64,000 nucleotides of DNA from Acephala macrosclerotiorum (lineage: Eukaryota; Ascomycota; Leotiomycetes; Helotiales; Mollisiaceae), in the NCBI GenBank assembly GCA_014904845.1, contig MU119362.1:62001-126000 (forward strand), read 5' to 3'. The notes under the pieces were generated by a model. That model was not told the DNA's origin, made no database searches, and saw only the letters and a list, made by a program, of their open reading frames with translations. A program made the position numbers and the translations under genes. Each line of letters opens with the position of its first letter. The stretch's first letter is position 1. Below, in pieces: positions 42,805 to 54,133 of this stretch.

Positions 42805-44299
42805 CTACTCGTCGTCATCCTCATCCTCATCCTCAGCATCGGAGACCCAGAACTCATCATCAACCTCAGATCCCTCATCCTCATCACCGGACTCCTCATC
42901 CTCATCCTCATCTCCAGACTCGTCTTCCTCACCCTCATCCTCGTTGTCATCCTCCTCAGGATCATTAGCAGTACCAACAACTCCACCGTGTGGGCCGTAA
43001 AGAATAACGTAGAGACCACACCGCTCAAGATCACCATCCTCGACGACATAATCCATGGCTTGCTCATCCCTCGCCTTGCGACCTCTGGCGTTACCACCAA
43101 CCTCTTCACAAGTCTCGGGATCCTCGTAGTGATCATGAGAATCAAGGATAACTCTCTCTAGACTTCTGACACCCTTGAGGCCCCAGAGGAAGCCACCTGG
43201 GCTCTCTTCTTGCTGGCACCAGGAGATTCTCAGGAACTTGAGCTTGCCAGTGCCAGGATGGTTGTAGTGAGCGACGAGGGCATTGATAGCAGCGTACATT
43301 GCTTTCTTATACTCCTTCTGGTCGTAACTTCGATTACCGCAGCGTTGATAATCAAGGAAGAGTTCGTCAATGTTGTAGTTGAAATGTCCGTAGGGACTGA
43401 GGTTATTGAGAGTCGGGGCATCTTGAAGAGTGTAAGGGACCAGACTCTGCAATGCGCCTTTATCAACCCAGGCCGAAGCAGGAATCGTATTAGGTGGGGA
43501 GAAGCATCGGTAAGTCCATTGCTGGGCCTGGTGATCCCAGATCGCACGGATGACACGAGGCTCATTGACGGTCAAGGCGGCGGTCATTGTGGAGAGGTAG
43601 ATCTCGGTCGGAAGAAAGGTTTTCGCAGCGAGGTACTTATCGAGGTTGATGGGCTCCAAGAGATTGACCAATGCAACTGCGGTTGTTAGTATGAGGCGCC
43701 GGAACCAGGGAAGAGGGGAATGCTTACGATCAGCCACCTTATTAGCCTCGAAGTTCTCAATGTGGTAAGGCTTCGAGTTCGCCTCCCACTCATACTCATC
43801 ATCTGAATTCTCGACGTCGGAGTCAATGCAGAACGCGCCCTCGACGTCTGCGCCCCAGCGAGCACAATTACCGCAGGATTGATGATCGTGGGTGTGGCAG
43901 TAGGTTCCCTTTCTCTTGACCAACTCGAGACAGAGGCAACAGTCCATGTAGTCGCGCACACCGCAATTCTGGCACTTGATGTGATCACAGCCTTCGCAGA
44001 AGTCATCATCAGGATCGAAGGATCGGTCTTCCTTGCACCGGCAGCAGCGAAGCTCCTCAGCGTTGGTTTCCTCTGACTCTGCTCTGTGGACGAATTAGCC
44101 AATGTCCTGCCGTGGTTGGGGAGATTGATGCTTACATGTCTGATTCTTGCTCTGTGTCTGAGACATGAGATGAGTCTGATGCTGAAGAGTCGACAGTGAC
44201 TGAGGCTGGGTTGTCAACGCCTATGGCCTTGCCAGCATCAACGGTGGGAATGGTGGTCTGCATGGTAGCAGTGGTGTTCATGGTATCAATGGAATCCAT
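42805..44299 (-). CDS. Cys-rich protein with a very acidic C terminus (463 aa)
   Basis: Model: complement(join(42805..43676,43728..44083,44136..44299)), 1392 nt. Exon 1 encodes a Thr/Ser/Val-rich leader. Exon 2 encodes a run of Cys/His pairs (RCCRCKED, FCEGCDHIKCQNCGVRDYMD, CCLCLELVKRKGTYCHTHDH, SCGNCARW) that should bind two or more zinc ions; I cannot assign it to a named finger. Exon 3 has a globular part (RVIRAIWDHQAQQWTYRCFS, GKLKFLRISWCQQEESPGGF) and ends in about 50 residues of Asp/Glu/Ser. Intron 2 (51 nt) has a tactaac branch, a multiple of three without a stop. No membrane helix. Possibly nuclear; function unknown. Confidence 0.82.
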
Positions 44300-44636
44300 T
44301 GTGATGGTTGCACTTGTCAAAGATCGTGCGGAAGGTAGATTTGGATGAATGAAGAGTGATGTTGCGATCGTGATGAAGTTTGTTGTTCTCTGATCTGCGC
44401 AGGAAATAAATAGGCGCTTGGGATGAGCGCACAAAACTAGATCACAACTTTCCACGCCAGCGGCCGCAAGTAGGCCAGATGGAAAGCTATCATCAGATTT
44501 GTCAGTTTTGCAGTTTTTTCGAAAAACAGAATCCCTGAATTACCATTGGCTGAAAGAAATGTGTGATTAGAAAATAGCCGCAATAGCCGCCGCAACAAAA
44601 AGATTTCGTACCTGAACAATATCTTTGTATATACCA

Positions 44637-45779
44637 TCAATCGCCGCTGATCTTTGCGTGACGGAAATACTTCATGCCCACCCATGCAACAACGACCCAG
44701 ACCCAAGCCATCACGGCAGTGAGAATGATCAAAGCAGGATAGTATCCCACAATTGGCAGTGTTGGATCGTCCTCTAATTCTGGCGGTGCATAGGGTGTCT
44801 CTCCAACATCCCACGCCCAACTCCAGACCCCGAGACAGGAGCCCATCCCTGTCACAAAGACAATCCAAGTGACAATAAGGACAACCCAGCCCCACCACTC
44901 TGTCTCCGAATAATCCCACTCCGCATCTGGTTGAGGAAGAGGGCTGGCAGCTAGGCCACCAAGCGATAAGGGGGACTTCGCTTTGTTTCCTGATCTGCGG
45001 CGAGTCAGAGACCCAGCACCGGGAGGGAAGTAAGAGTCGGACCCAGAAGAGTTTGAAGGTCCAATACGAGACACAGGAGGGTTATGGGTCCTGATACTCA
45101 AGATATCGTCTTCGTCCGTTGTTGACGTATATGTCAACGTAGGACTGGTAGCCAAAGTTGGCGAGGTGACAAGATGTTCATCAGTACCCATTGGAAGAGT
45201 CTTGATTGGAGACAGTAAGGTGTTGTTTGCGCGGCTTGCATATCCTTCCATTGAAGGCCTTGGAGTCGTATCTATGCCCAAGCCAAAGGCGGCAGCCTGA
45301 GGCATATCGTCTCCAGATGTTGGGCTCAAAGCCCCATGCGCACCAAAGACTATTTGATGTCCAGTCTCCAGAGCATGTGTTTTGATCTCCTTTTTCTCTC
45401 TTTGTGCTCCTCTTCCAAGAAGAGCTGCTTTCCTCAAAGAGCCTTTCCTTCGTCGAGTCTTCTGCTGCTGCACGGCAACAGCCATAGCCCGGCTGGTCTT
45501 CTTGGGTGAGACTCGATCATCTCCAGGCATATACTCCGGGCTTAGTGGAGGCTTTTCTGGGCTCTCATCCGGGTTTGGTCTCAAGAAAGAAAGCTTCGAG
45601 AGAATACTTCCGGAGATTGTTCTCCGGTGCCCTGGTGGAGCATCCTCTTCTGTCCCGGTTAGTGAGGATACTCCACCAGGAAGTCTGCTGTTTTCAGGTT
45701 CCATGATGTAGGACCTGTTGTCCATCTCGAGGCAAGTGTGCCCTCGCTGAGCGTAAGTGCCTTGGTCAACGTTAGGCAA
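44637..45779 (-). CDS. Conserved fungal protein with two C-terminal membrane helices (380 aa)
   Basis: Residues 1-290 are Ser/Pro/Thr/Lys-rich and probably disordered and phosphorylated (RRTISGSILSKLSFLRP, SPEKPPLSPEY, SPTLATSPTLTYTSTTDEDD). Then comes EWDYSETEWWGWVVLIVTWI, first helix, a 25-residue Pro/Glu loop (VGETPYAPPELEDDPTLP), second helix ALIILTAVMAWVWVVVAWV, and a short basic end. No signal peptide. The aromatic-rich helix pair looks like a conserved domain of filamentous ascomycetes, but I know no function. Upstream coding exons beyond 45779 are possible but unsupported. Tail-anchored-like hairpin in an internal membrane is a guess. Confidence 0.75.
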   Translation of the reverse strand: MPNVDQGTYAQRGHTCLEMDNRSYIMEPENSRLPGGVSSLTGTEEDAPPGHRRTISGSILSKLSFLRPNPDESPEKPPLSPEYMPGDDRVSPKKTSRAMAVAVQQQKTRRRKGSLRKAALLGRGAQREKKEIKTHALETGHQIVFGAHGALSPTSGDDMPQAAAFGLGIDTTPRPSMEGYASRANNTLLSPIKTLPMGTDEHLVTSPTLATSPTLTYTSTTDEDDILSIRTHNPPVSRIGPSNSSGSDSYFPPGAGSLTRRRSGNKAKSPLSLGGLAASPLPQPDAEWDYSETEWWGWVVLIVTWIVFVTGMGSCLGVWSWAWDVGETPYAPPELEDDPTLPIVGYYPALIILTAVMAWVWVVVAWVGMKYFRHAKISGD

Positions 45780-47364
45780 GGAGATGTTGGAGCAACACCT
45801 TCAGACCACCTAGAACAGAAGTTAATACAGGCGTGGTAGGGAGACGAAGGTCCAGTCAAGCTTAGGACTTTGAGCCAGGTCATCCAATACAAGATAGTGT
45901 ACAAGTACGGCAAACAACGATAGAGAATGTGCTGAAATTGTGATGCTACGCACCTTGAAGAGAGGTTCCTTAGGCCCCTAGTGGGGGCTGAGGCGCAGGC
46001 AAGGCAAGAGGGTATCAAGTTGGATGGCGTTCTCAAGTCTCCGCGTGTGAAGGCGAAGGATGGGCAAGGTGGTGACGAGGGTCTACCACCAATCCTAGAG
46101 TCAGGTTAGTTACAGGCTTCATGCTGGCCTTTGGAGGAATGAAAGGTGAACATGACTGGAAGTTGGGCAAGTGTGTTATGCAACGCGTCTTGAATGATGA
46201 GTGATGGGGGTATGGAAGGATCTCGACGAAGATACCTCATGAAGGCAAGCTCGTGAAGTTGCGAGGCTGGTGAAAGGGATTGTTGGGATATGGTTCAAGA
46301 ATACAAGGACTTGAAACAACCCTACCTCCAAGTGGCGGAGCGAATGAGGCTCATCAATATCATGAGTTGTGTTGGTTGAAGGAGCAATGGAAGGAGGTGA
46401 AGATGCGCGAGTGGTAGATTGGAGTTGTTTGTTGAGTAGTGATGTTGTAATATTTCGAGAAAGAAGATGATGTGAAAGGAAGAAATGTGCTCACCTGAAG
46501 TGGTTCCCCTTCGCTCCACCAGTTGATGTTGGAAGTCCTCCAAACTTTGAAGAGTTGTTCAAAGTTTGATCACTGACGCGACGGCGCTCTCAAACAGCGA
46601 TGTTGAGAAAGAGAGTCGCAGCCATGAAGTACAAGAATGATACAAGAAGGTGAGGTAATATACAAACACCTTGGTCGTTAGGCAAGGCGTTGTGAAAGGT
46701 TGTGTTGCGAAGGAGGGAAGATTTCTAAAGAACGGTCAGAGACCTTTTTATACTGAGGTGGGTGACCGCTTCGTTACCAGTCAAGCGACATTGCTCACTC
46801 TGGAAGCAGTGGCGCTAGTGCGGAATGACCACAATTTTTTAGGAAGGAACGACCATAAAATCAGGCACTCTGAATAGAGCCTCTGAATAAAAGATGGCCC
46901 GTTCCGTCGAAGCCCAGATTATAACGTTGAAAGGTTCGTGTGGTGGTTTCGTGGCGCAGCGTTCGGAGAGGAGTCGGTCGAGATTTTTCTGGAACCAGCA
47001 TGTGATCTCGCAAACATACCCTGGCAGGGGAACGATGCTGAGGCAGAGAATAATGTACAGAACTCAAGAATATTTTATTAAAGCCTTCGAGTGCAAAGCT
47101 TCTTTAGCTCCAGGGTGAGGAATTGAGTTGTCGAGTGAGTGTTGTGGTAGAGAGAAGATCTCGCAGCTAGGTGTTCTTGGAATAAAGTTGGTGCCAAGAG
47201 ATGCGCGTACCTGGCCACTTTCGGCAGCGCTAATGCACCCTCCCATAGAACAACAACGGCGTTCCTCCCGACAAGGACTGTTCTCGTTGAGCAACTCTTC
47301 CTACGAGATTTACTTTGCCTTCGCAGATTCTCTCATGCTACCTCGAGCTTCATAGAGATCTGCC
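45780..47364. other. 1.6-kb divergent intergenic region
   Basis: Lies between the starts of the two-TM protein (minus) and ZRG17 (plus). No supportable gene; frames of 60-125 codons lack motifs. It probably holds long 5' leaders, perhaps with introns. Confidence 0.5.
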
Positions 47365-48891
47365 ATGGCGTCCAGTCTACCAATACCCGCTCCCCCGAGG
47401 ACTCCCACCCCGCCAACCCCTATTCCAGAAGAACCGGATGAGGGCTTTGGAGGCAATGGAGGGCCCCAAACTATACGTACAACAGTCACTTTCGATCCAA
47501 ACGCTCTGTCCCCTATGAGAGACACATTTCCGAGCCGGTTTGGAGGAATGGCGTCTCCTATGGTATCTTCTGCAGGCTCAACACCTACACTTAGTTCTGA
47601 TGGGAGGATGGGACCCCCTCCACCTCCAGGAGGATCGCGAGGTCCTTTTAACTTCCAGACGCAAGCCATCAAAGATAGCCCTGCGATGGCCAACTCAGTA
47701 TGCCACAATGACCAGTTTACTAGCAATCCGAGCGATCCAAACTTACTACCTAGCAATCCATATTTGCTAGGCGTCAAGTACAAGGCTCCAAGAGCTAACT
47801 TAGATCAGAACATAGGAAAACGCAGAGGCCATAGATACAAACACAGCAGTGTGAGTGCACAACATCAAATCTTCCTCGAACCGCCACCACGAGCACCGCT
47901 TGCACTTCCTGCATCCCTTCCGATACCAACATACAAAGAGGCGTGGACAAGCAGATCGAAGGAGCAAACAACACGGATTGTGTGGTGCGCGTGCCACATA
48001 TTTGTGGCTGGATATGTGCTATATTCCGCTGCCGGATCTCTTGCTCTCACAGCCCTCTCCCACCTCATCTTCTTCGATGCCATCTCAGCGATCATCTGCG
48101 TGGTCGTCGACATCCTTTCGAACTTCGAAGTCTGGAAACGATCCTCAATCCGGCATCCATTCGGTCTCGAGCGTGCAGAAGTCCTCGCTGGATTTGCCAT
48201 GTCGGTTTTCCTGATCTTCATGGGCTTCGACCTCATATCCCACAATCTGAAGCACGTTCTCGAAGGGTTGGGCTCCCACACACCTCACCACCCACATGCA
48301 CATGAACGAGTCTCTCCAGGCTCCGTTGACTCCGCTGCTCTATTATCTATTATTGCAACTCTCATATCTGCCATTGCGCTCAAGAATCATGCAAGAATAG
48401 GAAAGACAATGCGCTTCGCAGTGATCTCTAGCCTCCCCTCTGTTCTTTCAAACCCCTCCCACTTCCTAACTCTATCATGCAGCACAATCATGCTTCTCCT
48501 GCCTCTTCTGACAATCACAATGTACCTCTGGCTTGACAGGCTCCTCTGCGCCGTCATCGCAATCAGCATGTTTGTCCTCGGTGTCAAACTAGCCACGACA
48601 CAAGGCCTCATGCTCCTGATGTCTTACTCCGGCAAAGGTGTCAGCGAGGTGATGAGAGAGGTGCAAACAGATCCTTGCATCACACATGTAGAGGAAGCTC
48701 GATTCTGGCAGGTGCATTACGGACTGTGTATGGCGAATCTGAAACTCAGAGTGAAAGGCGACGAAGGACAACTTAACAGGCTGAGGGAACGATTGAACTT
48801 CTTGGTGAAGAACAGATTGGGTGGCGGATATGGAAAGGGATCTGGAGTCAAGTGGGAAGTTACGCTGCAGATGACGCTGGATAAATCATGA
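47365..48891 (+). CDS. ZRG17: Zinc transporter of the CDF family, ZRG17-like (508 aa)
   Basis: Cation diffusion facilitator of the ZRG17 type, which in yeasts pairs with Msc2/Cis4 to carry zinc into the ER/Golgi. A ~190-residue Pro/Ser-rich cytosolic N terminus (PPRTPTPPTPIPEEPDEGF) precedes helices at IVWCACHIFVAGYVLYSAAG, LIFFDAISAIICVVVDI, GFAMSVFLIFMGFDLISHNL, LLSIIATLISAIALKNH, and the pair around TIMLLLPLLTITMYLWL and VIAISMFVLGVKLA. Family signature HPFGLERAEVLAGFAMSV is present. A short His-containing loop (HTPHHPHAHE) and a C-terminal metallochaperone-like domain (EARFWQVHYGLCMANLKLRV) follow. No intron is required. ZRG17 members lack some zinc-site residues, fitting a heterodimer role. 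Confidence 0.9.
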   Translation: MASSLPIPAPPRTPTPPTPIPEEPDEGFGGNGGPQTIRTTVTFDPNALSPMRDTFPSRFGGMASPMVSSAGSTPTLSSDGRMGPPPPPGGSRGPFNFQTQAIKDSPAMANSVCHNDQFTSNPSDPNLLPSNPYLLGVKYKAPRANLDQNIGKRRGHRYKHSSVSAQHQIFLEPPPRAPLALPASLPIPTYKEAWTSRSKEQTTRIVWCACHIFVAGYVLYSAAGSLALTALSHLIFFDAISAIICVVVDILSNFEVWKRSSIRHPFGLERAEVLAGFAMSVFLIFMGFDLISHNLKHVLEGLGSHTPHHPHAHERVSPGSVDSAALLSIIATLISAIALKNHARIGKTMRFAVISSLPSVLSNPSHFLTLSCSTIMLLLPLLTITMYLWLDRLLCAVIAISMFVLGVKLATTQGLMLLMSYSGKGVSEVMREVQTDPCITHVEEARFWQVHYGLCMANLKLRVKGDEGQLNRLRERLNFLVKNRLGGGYGKGSGVKWEVTLQMTLDKS

Positions 48892-49555
48892 TGGGATGGG
48901 TGTATGGGTGTATGATTACGGTTGGGGCGTTATTTGTACATGTTGGATTTATAGGGCTGGCGGATCAGTTCTTTGTGTATCGGGAGGATATTTGCATTCT
49001 GCTTGCTATCTGCGGGGCAGATGGATGGCCTACATTACGATGGACGACATACGGCGTTAAGAACATGATACCAGCAGAGGAGGTACATATCGAATGGAGG
49101 AAATTATCAACGAAAGCCAATGGTGTTCTACCTTTGCCACCATGCCATGCCTGATTGCCAAGTGACAAACGTAGTGGAAGCTGTATCATTCACATCCTCC
49201 TATTAACCTTCGAATATCCGGCAAGTGCCATAATTCAGGCCCTTGGAAAAGGGAGGCGAGTGCGGATGAGATATCTTCGGCCTGCACACGCTTGTTGCAT
49301 TTCATTGTTCCAGCATTTTACGGTAATCGCCCCGTAGCACCCCAGCAGGGCTCGTATCTCGGAATTTCATGAGCTGTCAGTGGTGTGCATCTGGCATGAT
49401 ATTTTTCTGCCACAAATGAGGCTTTTCGCCACGCTTGTGGTCAGTTTGCAGATACATGATGAAGAGGTAACAGGTAAAGCATGCTGACCCTTGCCCCCTC
49501 TATTCCATACTGACTAACTCAAGAAAATATTTCTAACGATTCCCTGGGAGAAAAT
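48892..49555. other. Intergenic stretch between ZRG17 and the TPR gene
   Basis: No supportable gene; likely 3' end of ZRG17 and promoter of the TPR-CHAT gene, both on the plus strand. Confidence 0.5.
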
Positions 49556-52093
49556 TTGATATTCTCAGCTTTCACCATGTTCAACATCATTCTGAAGGGG
49601 TTGACAAAATTTCACAATGCGATCAAGACCGGTGAGGCTGCAGTGTTCTATAAGTATGCTATGGATAACCTGGAGCTGTACAACACCTCTTTCAACCTCG
49701 AATATCTGGATAAGAGCATACGACTTTTCCGAGAAGCGGTTGAGACGATCTCTGAAGCGGACCGCGAACATCTGACAATAATCTCCAACCTCCTCGGTGC
49801 AGCCCTTTCAACTAGATTCACAAGAAACGGAGAATCTTCAGATCTCGACGAAGCCATCCTTAATTTCCGAAAGGCTGTCGAGTTCTGTGACCCTTCGCGT
49901 CGACACATCTACTCCTCGAACCTTGGCAATTGGTTAGGTGAGCGTTACAATCGCTTCGGTTTGATTGCAGACTTCGACGAAGCGACAGCTATACTAGAAG
50001 AGTCGATCCAAAATGCGCCGTTAGATGATCCTCATTTGGGCGAACTGTATGGAGGTCGCAGCTATCTTTTCAATACCAAGTATGCACGATCTGGCGACCT
50101 CGCTGATATTGATGCTGCAATTGCCAGTGCTCTGAAAGGTTGGGAAATTCTCTCTAAGCAGTCACTGGATGACGACCCTGATCATTTCAACACTCTTTTC
50201 AAGGCGGCCACCCTTTTGGGAACATCGCTAGGCAGGGCATATCTTAAGACTGGAGACGAACAAACCCTCGATGATGCACTCTCGTATTTACAACAAGCAC
50301 TTGAAGTCCTCCCTGAGAATCATCCAGATCAACATGTCGCTCTAAACAATCTGAGCCTATGGCAAAACGAAAGGTATCAAAAGGCGGGAGATATCCTCGA
50401 TCTCAAACATTCAATACAAACCGCGGAGTCCGCTTTGCAAGGACTTCCAGCTGGTGAGGATGCTTCCGGTCGGGCTGGAATATTGAGCAATTTGGGGACC
50501 TGGAAAGGCTGGGAATATTTGAGAACAGGAGATGACACCTTGCTTGAGAAAGCTATCAGTCTTGTTCGTGAAGCTTTGACCTTGGCTTCCCCTGGCGATA
50601 TCAATTATCCAACTATGCTGGTGAACCTCGGTGCGTGGCTTTTGATGCGATACCATCAACTATCTATTATTGATGACTTGAATGGGGCCATTGAGTGCTC
50701 CAGAAAAGCGATCGATACGATTTCTCCAAGTCACCCCAGCAGAGCCGATATTGCAAATAACCTATGCATCGCCCTTGGGGAAAGATATGATCGATTCAAG
50801 AATCGAGACGAACTCAACGAGGCAATCTTATGGGGCGAGGAGGCTATCAAGAACCCGACTATAGGAGGGCCGACACTTCAAGCAAAGTACCTAAACAACT
50901 TAGGGACTCGACTAGACCTGCGATACCAATTATCTCTCTCGATTTCTGATCTTAACGAGGCAGTCTCATTGTTAGGTCGAGCTGCAGAAATAGTACCGTC
51001 CAACTACCCCCAAAGAGGAGCTTGTTACGCTTCGTTGAGTCAGTCTCTCCTGCATAAATTTGAAGTCACGGGAGACATGGACGAGCTCGAGCAAGCCATC
51101 TCATTTGCGAGAGAGGCGGTACAAGCTACGACTGATGGGAGCCCAGATAGTGCTATGTTTTTGCACCATCTTGCGGACAGACTACGCGTTCGGGCCACAT
51201 ACACCGGAAGAGGCGAGGACATCAAGGACGCTCGTGATGCTTACCAAAAAGCATTTGGCGTGGTGGGTGCTTTACCCATGGTTCGAATCAAAGCGGCCAG
51301 AATGGCAGGTATTCTGTGCCTGGCCGAAGAGCGTGAAGTCACTTCCGAGTCAGCGATCGAAAGTTTTAATCTACTGTCCAACGCAATCAAGCTGCTTCCG
51401 CGGATTAGTTCGCGGTCCCTCGGCCGAGATGACCAGCAGCATGTTCTGATAGAGGCATCCGGTCTCTCGTCGCTTGCGGCGTCCGCCGCTCTCCAGGCTG
51501 GGCGATCAGCCGCTGAGGCTTTGAGTATCCTTGACGCCGGTCGTGGGATCATGGCTGGCATAGTCATCAATGCAAGATCGGATCTATCCGATTTACAAGT
51601 AGCACATCCAGATTTCTTCGCTCGATATGTCAAGTTACGAGATGCGCTTGCAGCACCGTTACCAGATACGGAATCCTTCCCAGACAAGATCCAAGCACTG
51701 TCTACAACGACATCAATATCAAACAGGATCAAAGAAGCTAAGGACCTAGATCTTCTCGAGTTTGAGATTCGCCAACTTCCCAGCTTCAAACATTTCCAGA
51801 CACCATTCTCTCCGCATCAAATGATGCAACTAGCCAGCCCGGCGCCGATCGTAGCTTTCAATTGCACAGTACTCCGCAGCGATGCATTCATTGTCACAGA
51901 TCAATGGATAAGAAGCGTTCAACTTCCAGCAGTTAATGAAGACCATCTAGAAGAAATCGTGAAGAAACTGGTCTCGCCGAATCGGAAGGAGCGCATCACG
52001 AGAGGTCCTAGGAGTACGCTCGGAGAAAGGAACAAGATCTTGAAGCAGGACTTCCTGTCTCTTAGCACGTGCTCGCTTAGTAAGCCTTCGTAG
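49556..52093 (+). CDS. TPR protein with a truncated CHAT domain (845 aa)
   Basis: About ten degenerate tetratricopeptide-type units fill residues 50-560 (pattern DLDEAI..FRKAVE, LGxxLxxRYxRxG; for example DLNEAVSLLGRAAEIVP and DELEQAISFAREAVQATTDG). The region after (RDDQQHVLIEASGLSSLAAS, AAEALSILDAGRGIMAGIVI, ARYVKLRDALAAPLP, SPAPIVAFNCTVLRSDAFIV) is the start of a CHAT domain, a caspase-like protease fold. Similarity runs to TLGERNKILKQ and stops; the usual continuation with the WLW..VEPVL segment, the catalytic His and Cys, is absent, and a stop follows 15 codons later. The convergent gene ends only 24 bp away, so the 3' part was probably lost by rearrangement. Either a protease-dead TPR protein or a pseudogene. 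An alternative start at 49577 exists. Confidence 0.82.
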   Translation: MIFSAFTMFNIILKGLTKFHNAIKTGEAAVFYKYAMDNLELYNTSFNLEYLDKSIRLFREAVETISEADREHLTIISNLLGAALSTRFTRNGESSDLDEAILNFRKAVEFCDPSRRHIYSSNLGNWLGERYNRFGLIADFDEATAILEESIQNAPLDDPHLGELYGGRSYLFNTKYARSGDLADIDAAIASALKGWEILSKQSLDDDPDHFNTLFKAATLLGTSLGRAYLKTGDEQTLDDALSYLQQALEVLPENHPDQHVALNNLSLWQNERYQKAGDILDLKHSIQTAESALQGLPAGEDASGRAGILSNLGTWKGWEYLRTGDDTLLEKAISLVREALTLASPGDINYPTMLVNLGAWLLMRYHQLSIIDDLNGAIECSRKAIDTISPSHPSRADIANNLCIALGERYDRFKNRDELNEAILWGEEAIKNPTIGGPTLQAKYLNNLGTRLDLRYQLSLSISDLNEAVSLLGRAAEIVPSNYPQRGACYASLSQSLLHKFEVTGDMDELEQAISFAREAVQATTDGSPDSAMFLHHLADRLRVRATYTGRGEDIKDARDAYQKAFGVVGALPMVRIKAARMAGILCLAEEREVTSESAIESFNLLSNAIKLLPRISSRSLGRDDQQHVLIEASGLSSLAASAALQAGRSAAEALSILDAGRGIMAGIVINARSDLSDLQVAHPDFFARYVKLRDALAAPLPDTESFPDKIQALSTTTSISNRIKEAKDLDLLEFEIRQLPSFKHFQTPFSPHQMMQLASPAPIVAFNCTVLRSDAFIVTDQWIRSVQLPAVNEDHLEEIVKKLVSPNRKERITRGPRSTLGERNKILKQDFLSLSTCSLSKPS

Positions 52094-52116
52094 ATCGGTC
52101 TTGTTCTCCCAATCCC

Positions 52117-54133
52117 CTAGACTGTGTCCTGCACCACCCCGCATACGGACTGGGTATCAGAATCTGGGTCGTAGCCTGGAGGAGTCACTACAAGTGAAGG
52201 GAGGGTTGGTTCATTTTGCCGTTCAGCGTTTCTTCGCTTAACAAGCCTTGCAAATCGAACAGAGCGCTTCAAATCGTGTAGACTTGGTCCACCCGAGATA
52301 TGTATTCTCGTCTCATCGTGGGTCAAACCCCCTTCAGGAGGGGTGTTTCCGGGTGAAGGGACGACGACCCCCTTTCTCCTCAAGGTTGCCTGTTGAAGAT
52401 CTCTCACAGCCGATTTGCGTATCATTTCTTTGATTGGATCCACAGGTGAACGGGTAACTGCCTGGCGCCTTGTCGTTGCATGTCGAAGTGCCTTTACCGC
52501 CGATTTCCGTATGATTGCATTGATTATGTCATTAATCAGTGTCTTTTCACTACACTGCGAATCTGAGGACTTGTCCTTGGTCTCGAGGGTGTCAGTCTCC
52601 ACACGGTTCTCTTCGGGTCCTCCATGAGCTTGTTTGGATGCTGAAGTGCCGTCGCCACCCCGCATATGGACCCTTGTATCAGAACCCGAGTCCATTTCTT
52701 GAGGAAACACCGAGTGATGAGCAGCCCACCAGGCTTCTCGTTCTCTCTGTTTTTTGTTCACGTATGACCATGGTAACTGAGCTCTTGTTGGGCCCTTAAT
52801 CTTGACATAATGACGAAAGTGCGGATTCCAGAACATATCTTTCGCTCCCCTAGGAAGGTCTCTGATGTGGATTGCTGTTAGTTCTCTAACTACTTTCCTG
52901 GATGCCGATCCTGGACTCATGGGATTAAAGCTGGATCCACTGTCCGACTGCAGAATATGAACAGCCTGGGCTCCTTCAGGGTGCCAGCTTGGATCTGGCT
53001 CTTTCGTAGCTGGCATGGCTTGTGGTTGATGGCGGAGTATTGTCTTTGTTGAGTATCCTTCCTTCGTGAGGACGACCCGCCTTGCGCTGAGGGTCTCAAG
53101 TACCTTTACACCAGGGCTCTGAAGGGTAGAAGATCTAAGTTGCCATTCTTCACCGAGTCCTCTAGTTGCAAAGTTTTGCTCCGATTCCTCCTGGAAGTTA
53201 TCAGGCTCATCTGTCGATGTTTTTGAATTTATCGACGATGTCGCTGAAGGCTCTTTGTCATTATTAGAGCCAGGCTCGAGAGCATTGCGATGATGCATGC
53301 CCTGTATCTGTACCCAAGTCTCTCGTTTCTGCTCTTCGGGTGAGCGTTGCTGGTCGGTATCCGGCTGCTCACCGGCACTAGCAGCCTGCGAAATGTTGGA
53401 GTTGATGCTCGGACTCGACACCAGATTGACTTGTCCCTGCAGCTCATCCCTCACATCTCTCGCTTTTTCGATGGCCTCTTGCTTCCATGCGATAGCTTCC
53501 GACAAACGCCTGTTCTCCCTCTCCGCTTCCTCAAGCTCGAGCTCCAATTCCGTAGCTGGTCGTTGACCTCTCAGACCACCATACACCTCCATCGCCTTTT
53601 TCCAATGATGTAAGAGATCAACCATATTCACAGAATCTGCTATACTTTGAACATGCTTTCTCCTCCTTGTCTCCTCATCTTCCTCATCCTCGTCCCCTCC
53701 TCTTCGTCTCCTGTTTCTACTCTCCATGTTGATGTCGGAAATCGCCCTACAGATACCCAACACAACCTCATCACTAGCCTTCAACAGATCAACACCCTCT
53801 CTCTTCAACTCGTAATACAGCCTCGGATCGAATCCACTCATGCCGTTCTGGAGCCGGATGCGGTTGTAGGCGAGGACCTGACAGTTGTCGCAGCGTTGGT
53901 TGGGGCGTTGAATGATGTAGTGGTAGATGAGGTAGGGAGGTGAGCAGACTTGAGGATTGGGTTCCTGAATGTTGGATTGTGGGCAGCCGCAGCCTATGCG
54001 AGTGAGGACTGGTGATGGATGTTAGCCGAGAGCGCGGTGGGGAAAGGAGAAAATGGGAGAGGAGGGAAGAGAGTGACTTACCTTTGTGGTTGCATGAGGG
54101 GTGGGTGAAGTTGTTGCAGTCGAGGAGACACAT
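52117..54133 (-). CDS. Cys-rich N terminus/coiled-coil protein of unknown function (642 aa)
   Basis: Model: complement(join(52117..53993,54082..54133)), 1929 nt. Exon 1 encodes MCLLDCNNFTHPSCNHKG and exon 2 continues CGCPQS, then QRCDNCQVLAYNRIRLQNG: eight or more Cys plus His in the first 65 residues, likely zinc-binding. A Glu/Arg coiled coil follows (ELELELEEAERENRRLSEAI, about residues 155-200), then a long Ser/Gln/Glu-rich, probably disordered region with two similar segments (IRKSAVKALRHATTRR and IRKSAVRDLQQATLRR). The intron (88 nt, gtaagt..catag) is required to join the Cys motif in frame. Similar short Cys/His starts occur in fungal hypothetical proteins; I know no function. Convergent with the CHAT gene, 23 bp apart. 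Confidence 0.8.

Noticed and set aside
42639..43161. Plus-strand Pro/His- and Ile/Leu-rich frames
   Set aside because: Complement of the Asp/Glu-rich tail of the 42805-44299 gene; composition is explained by that.
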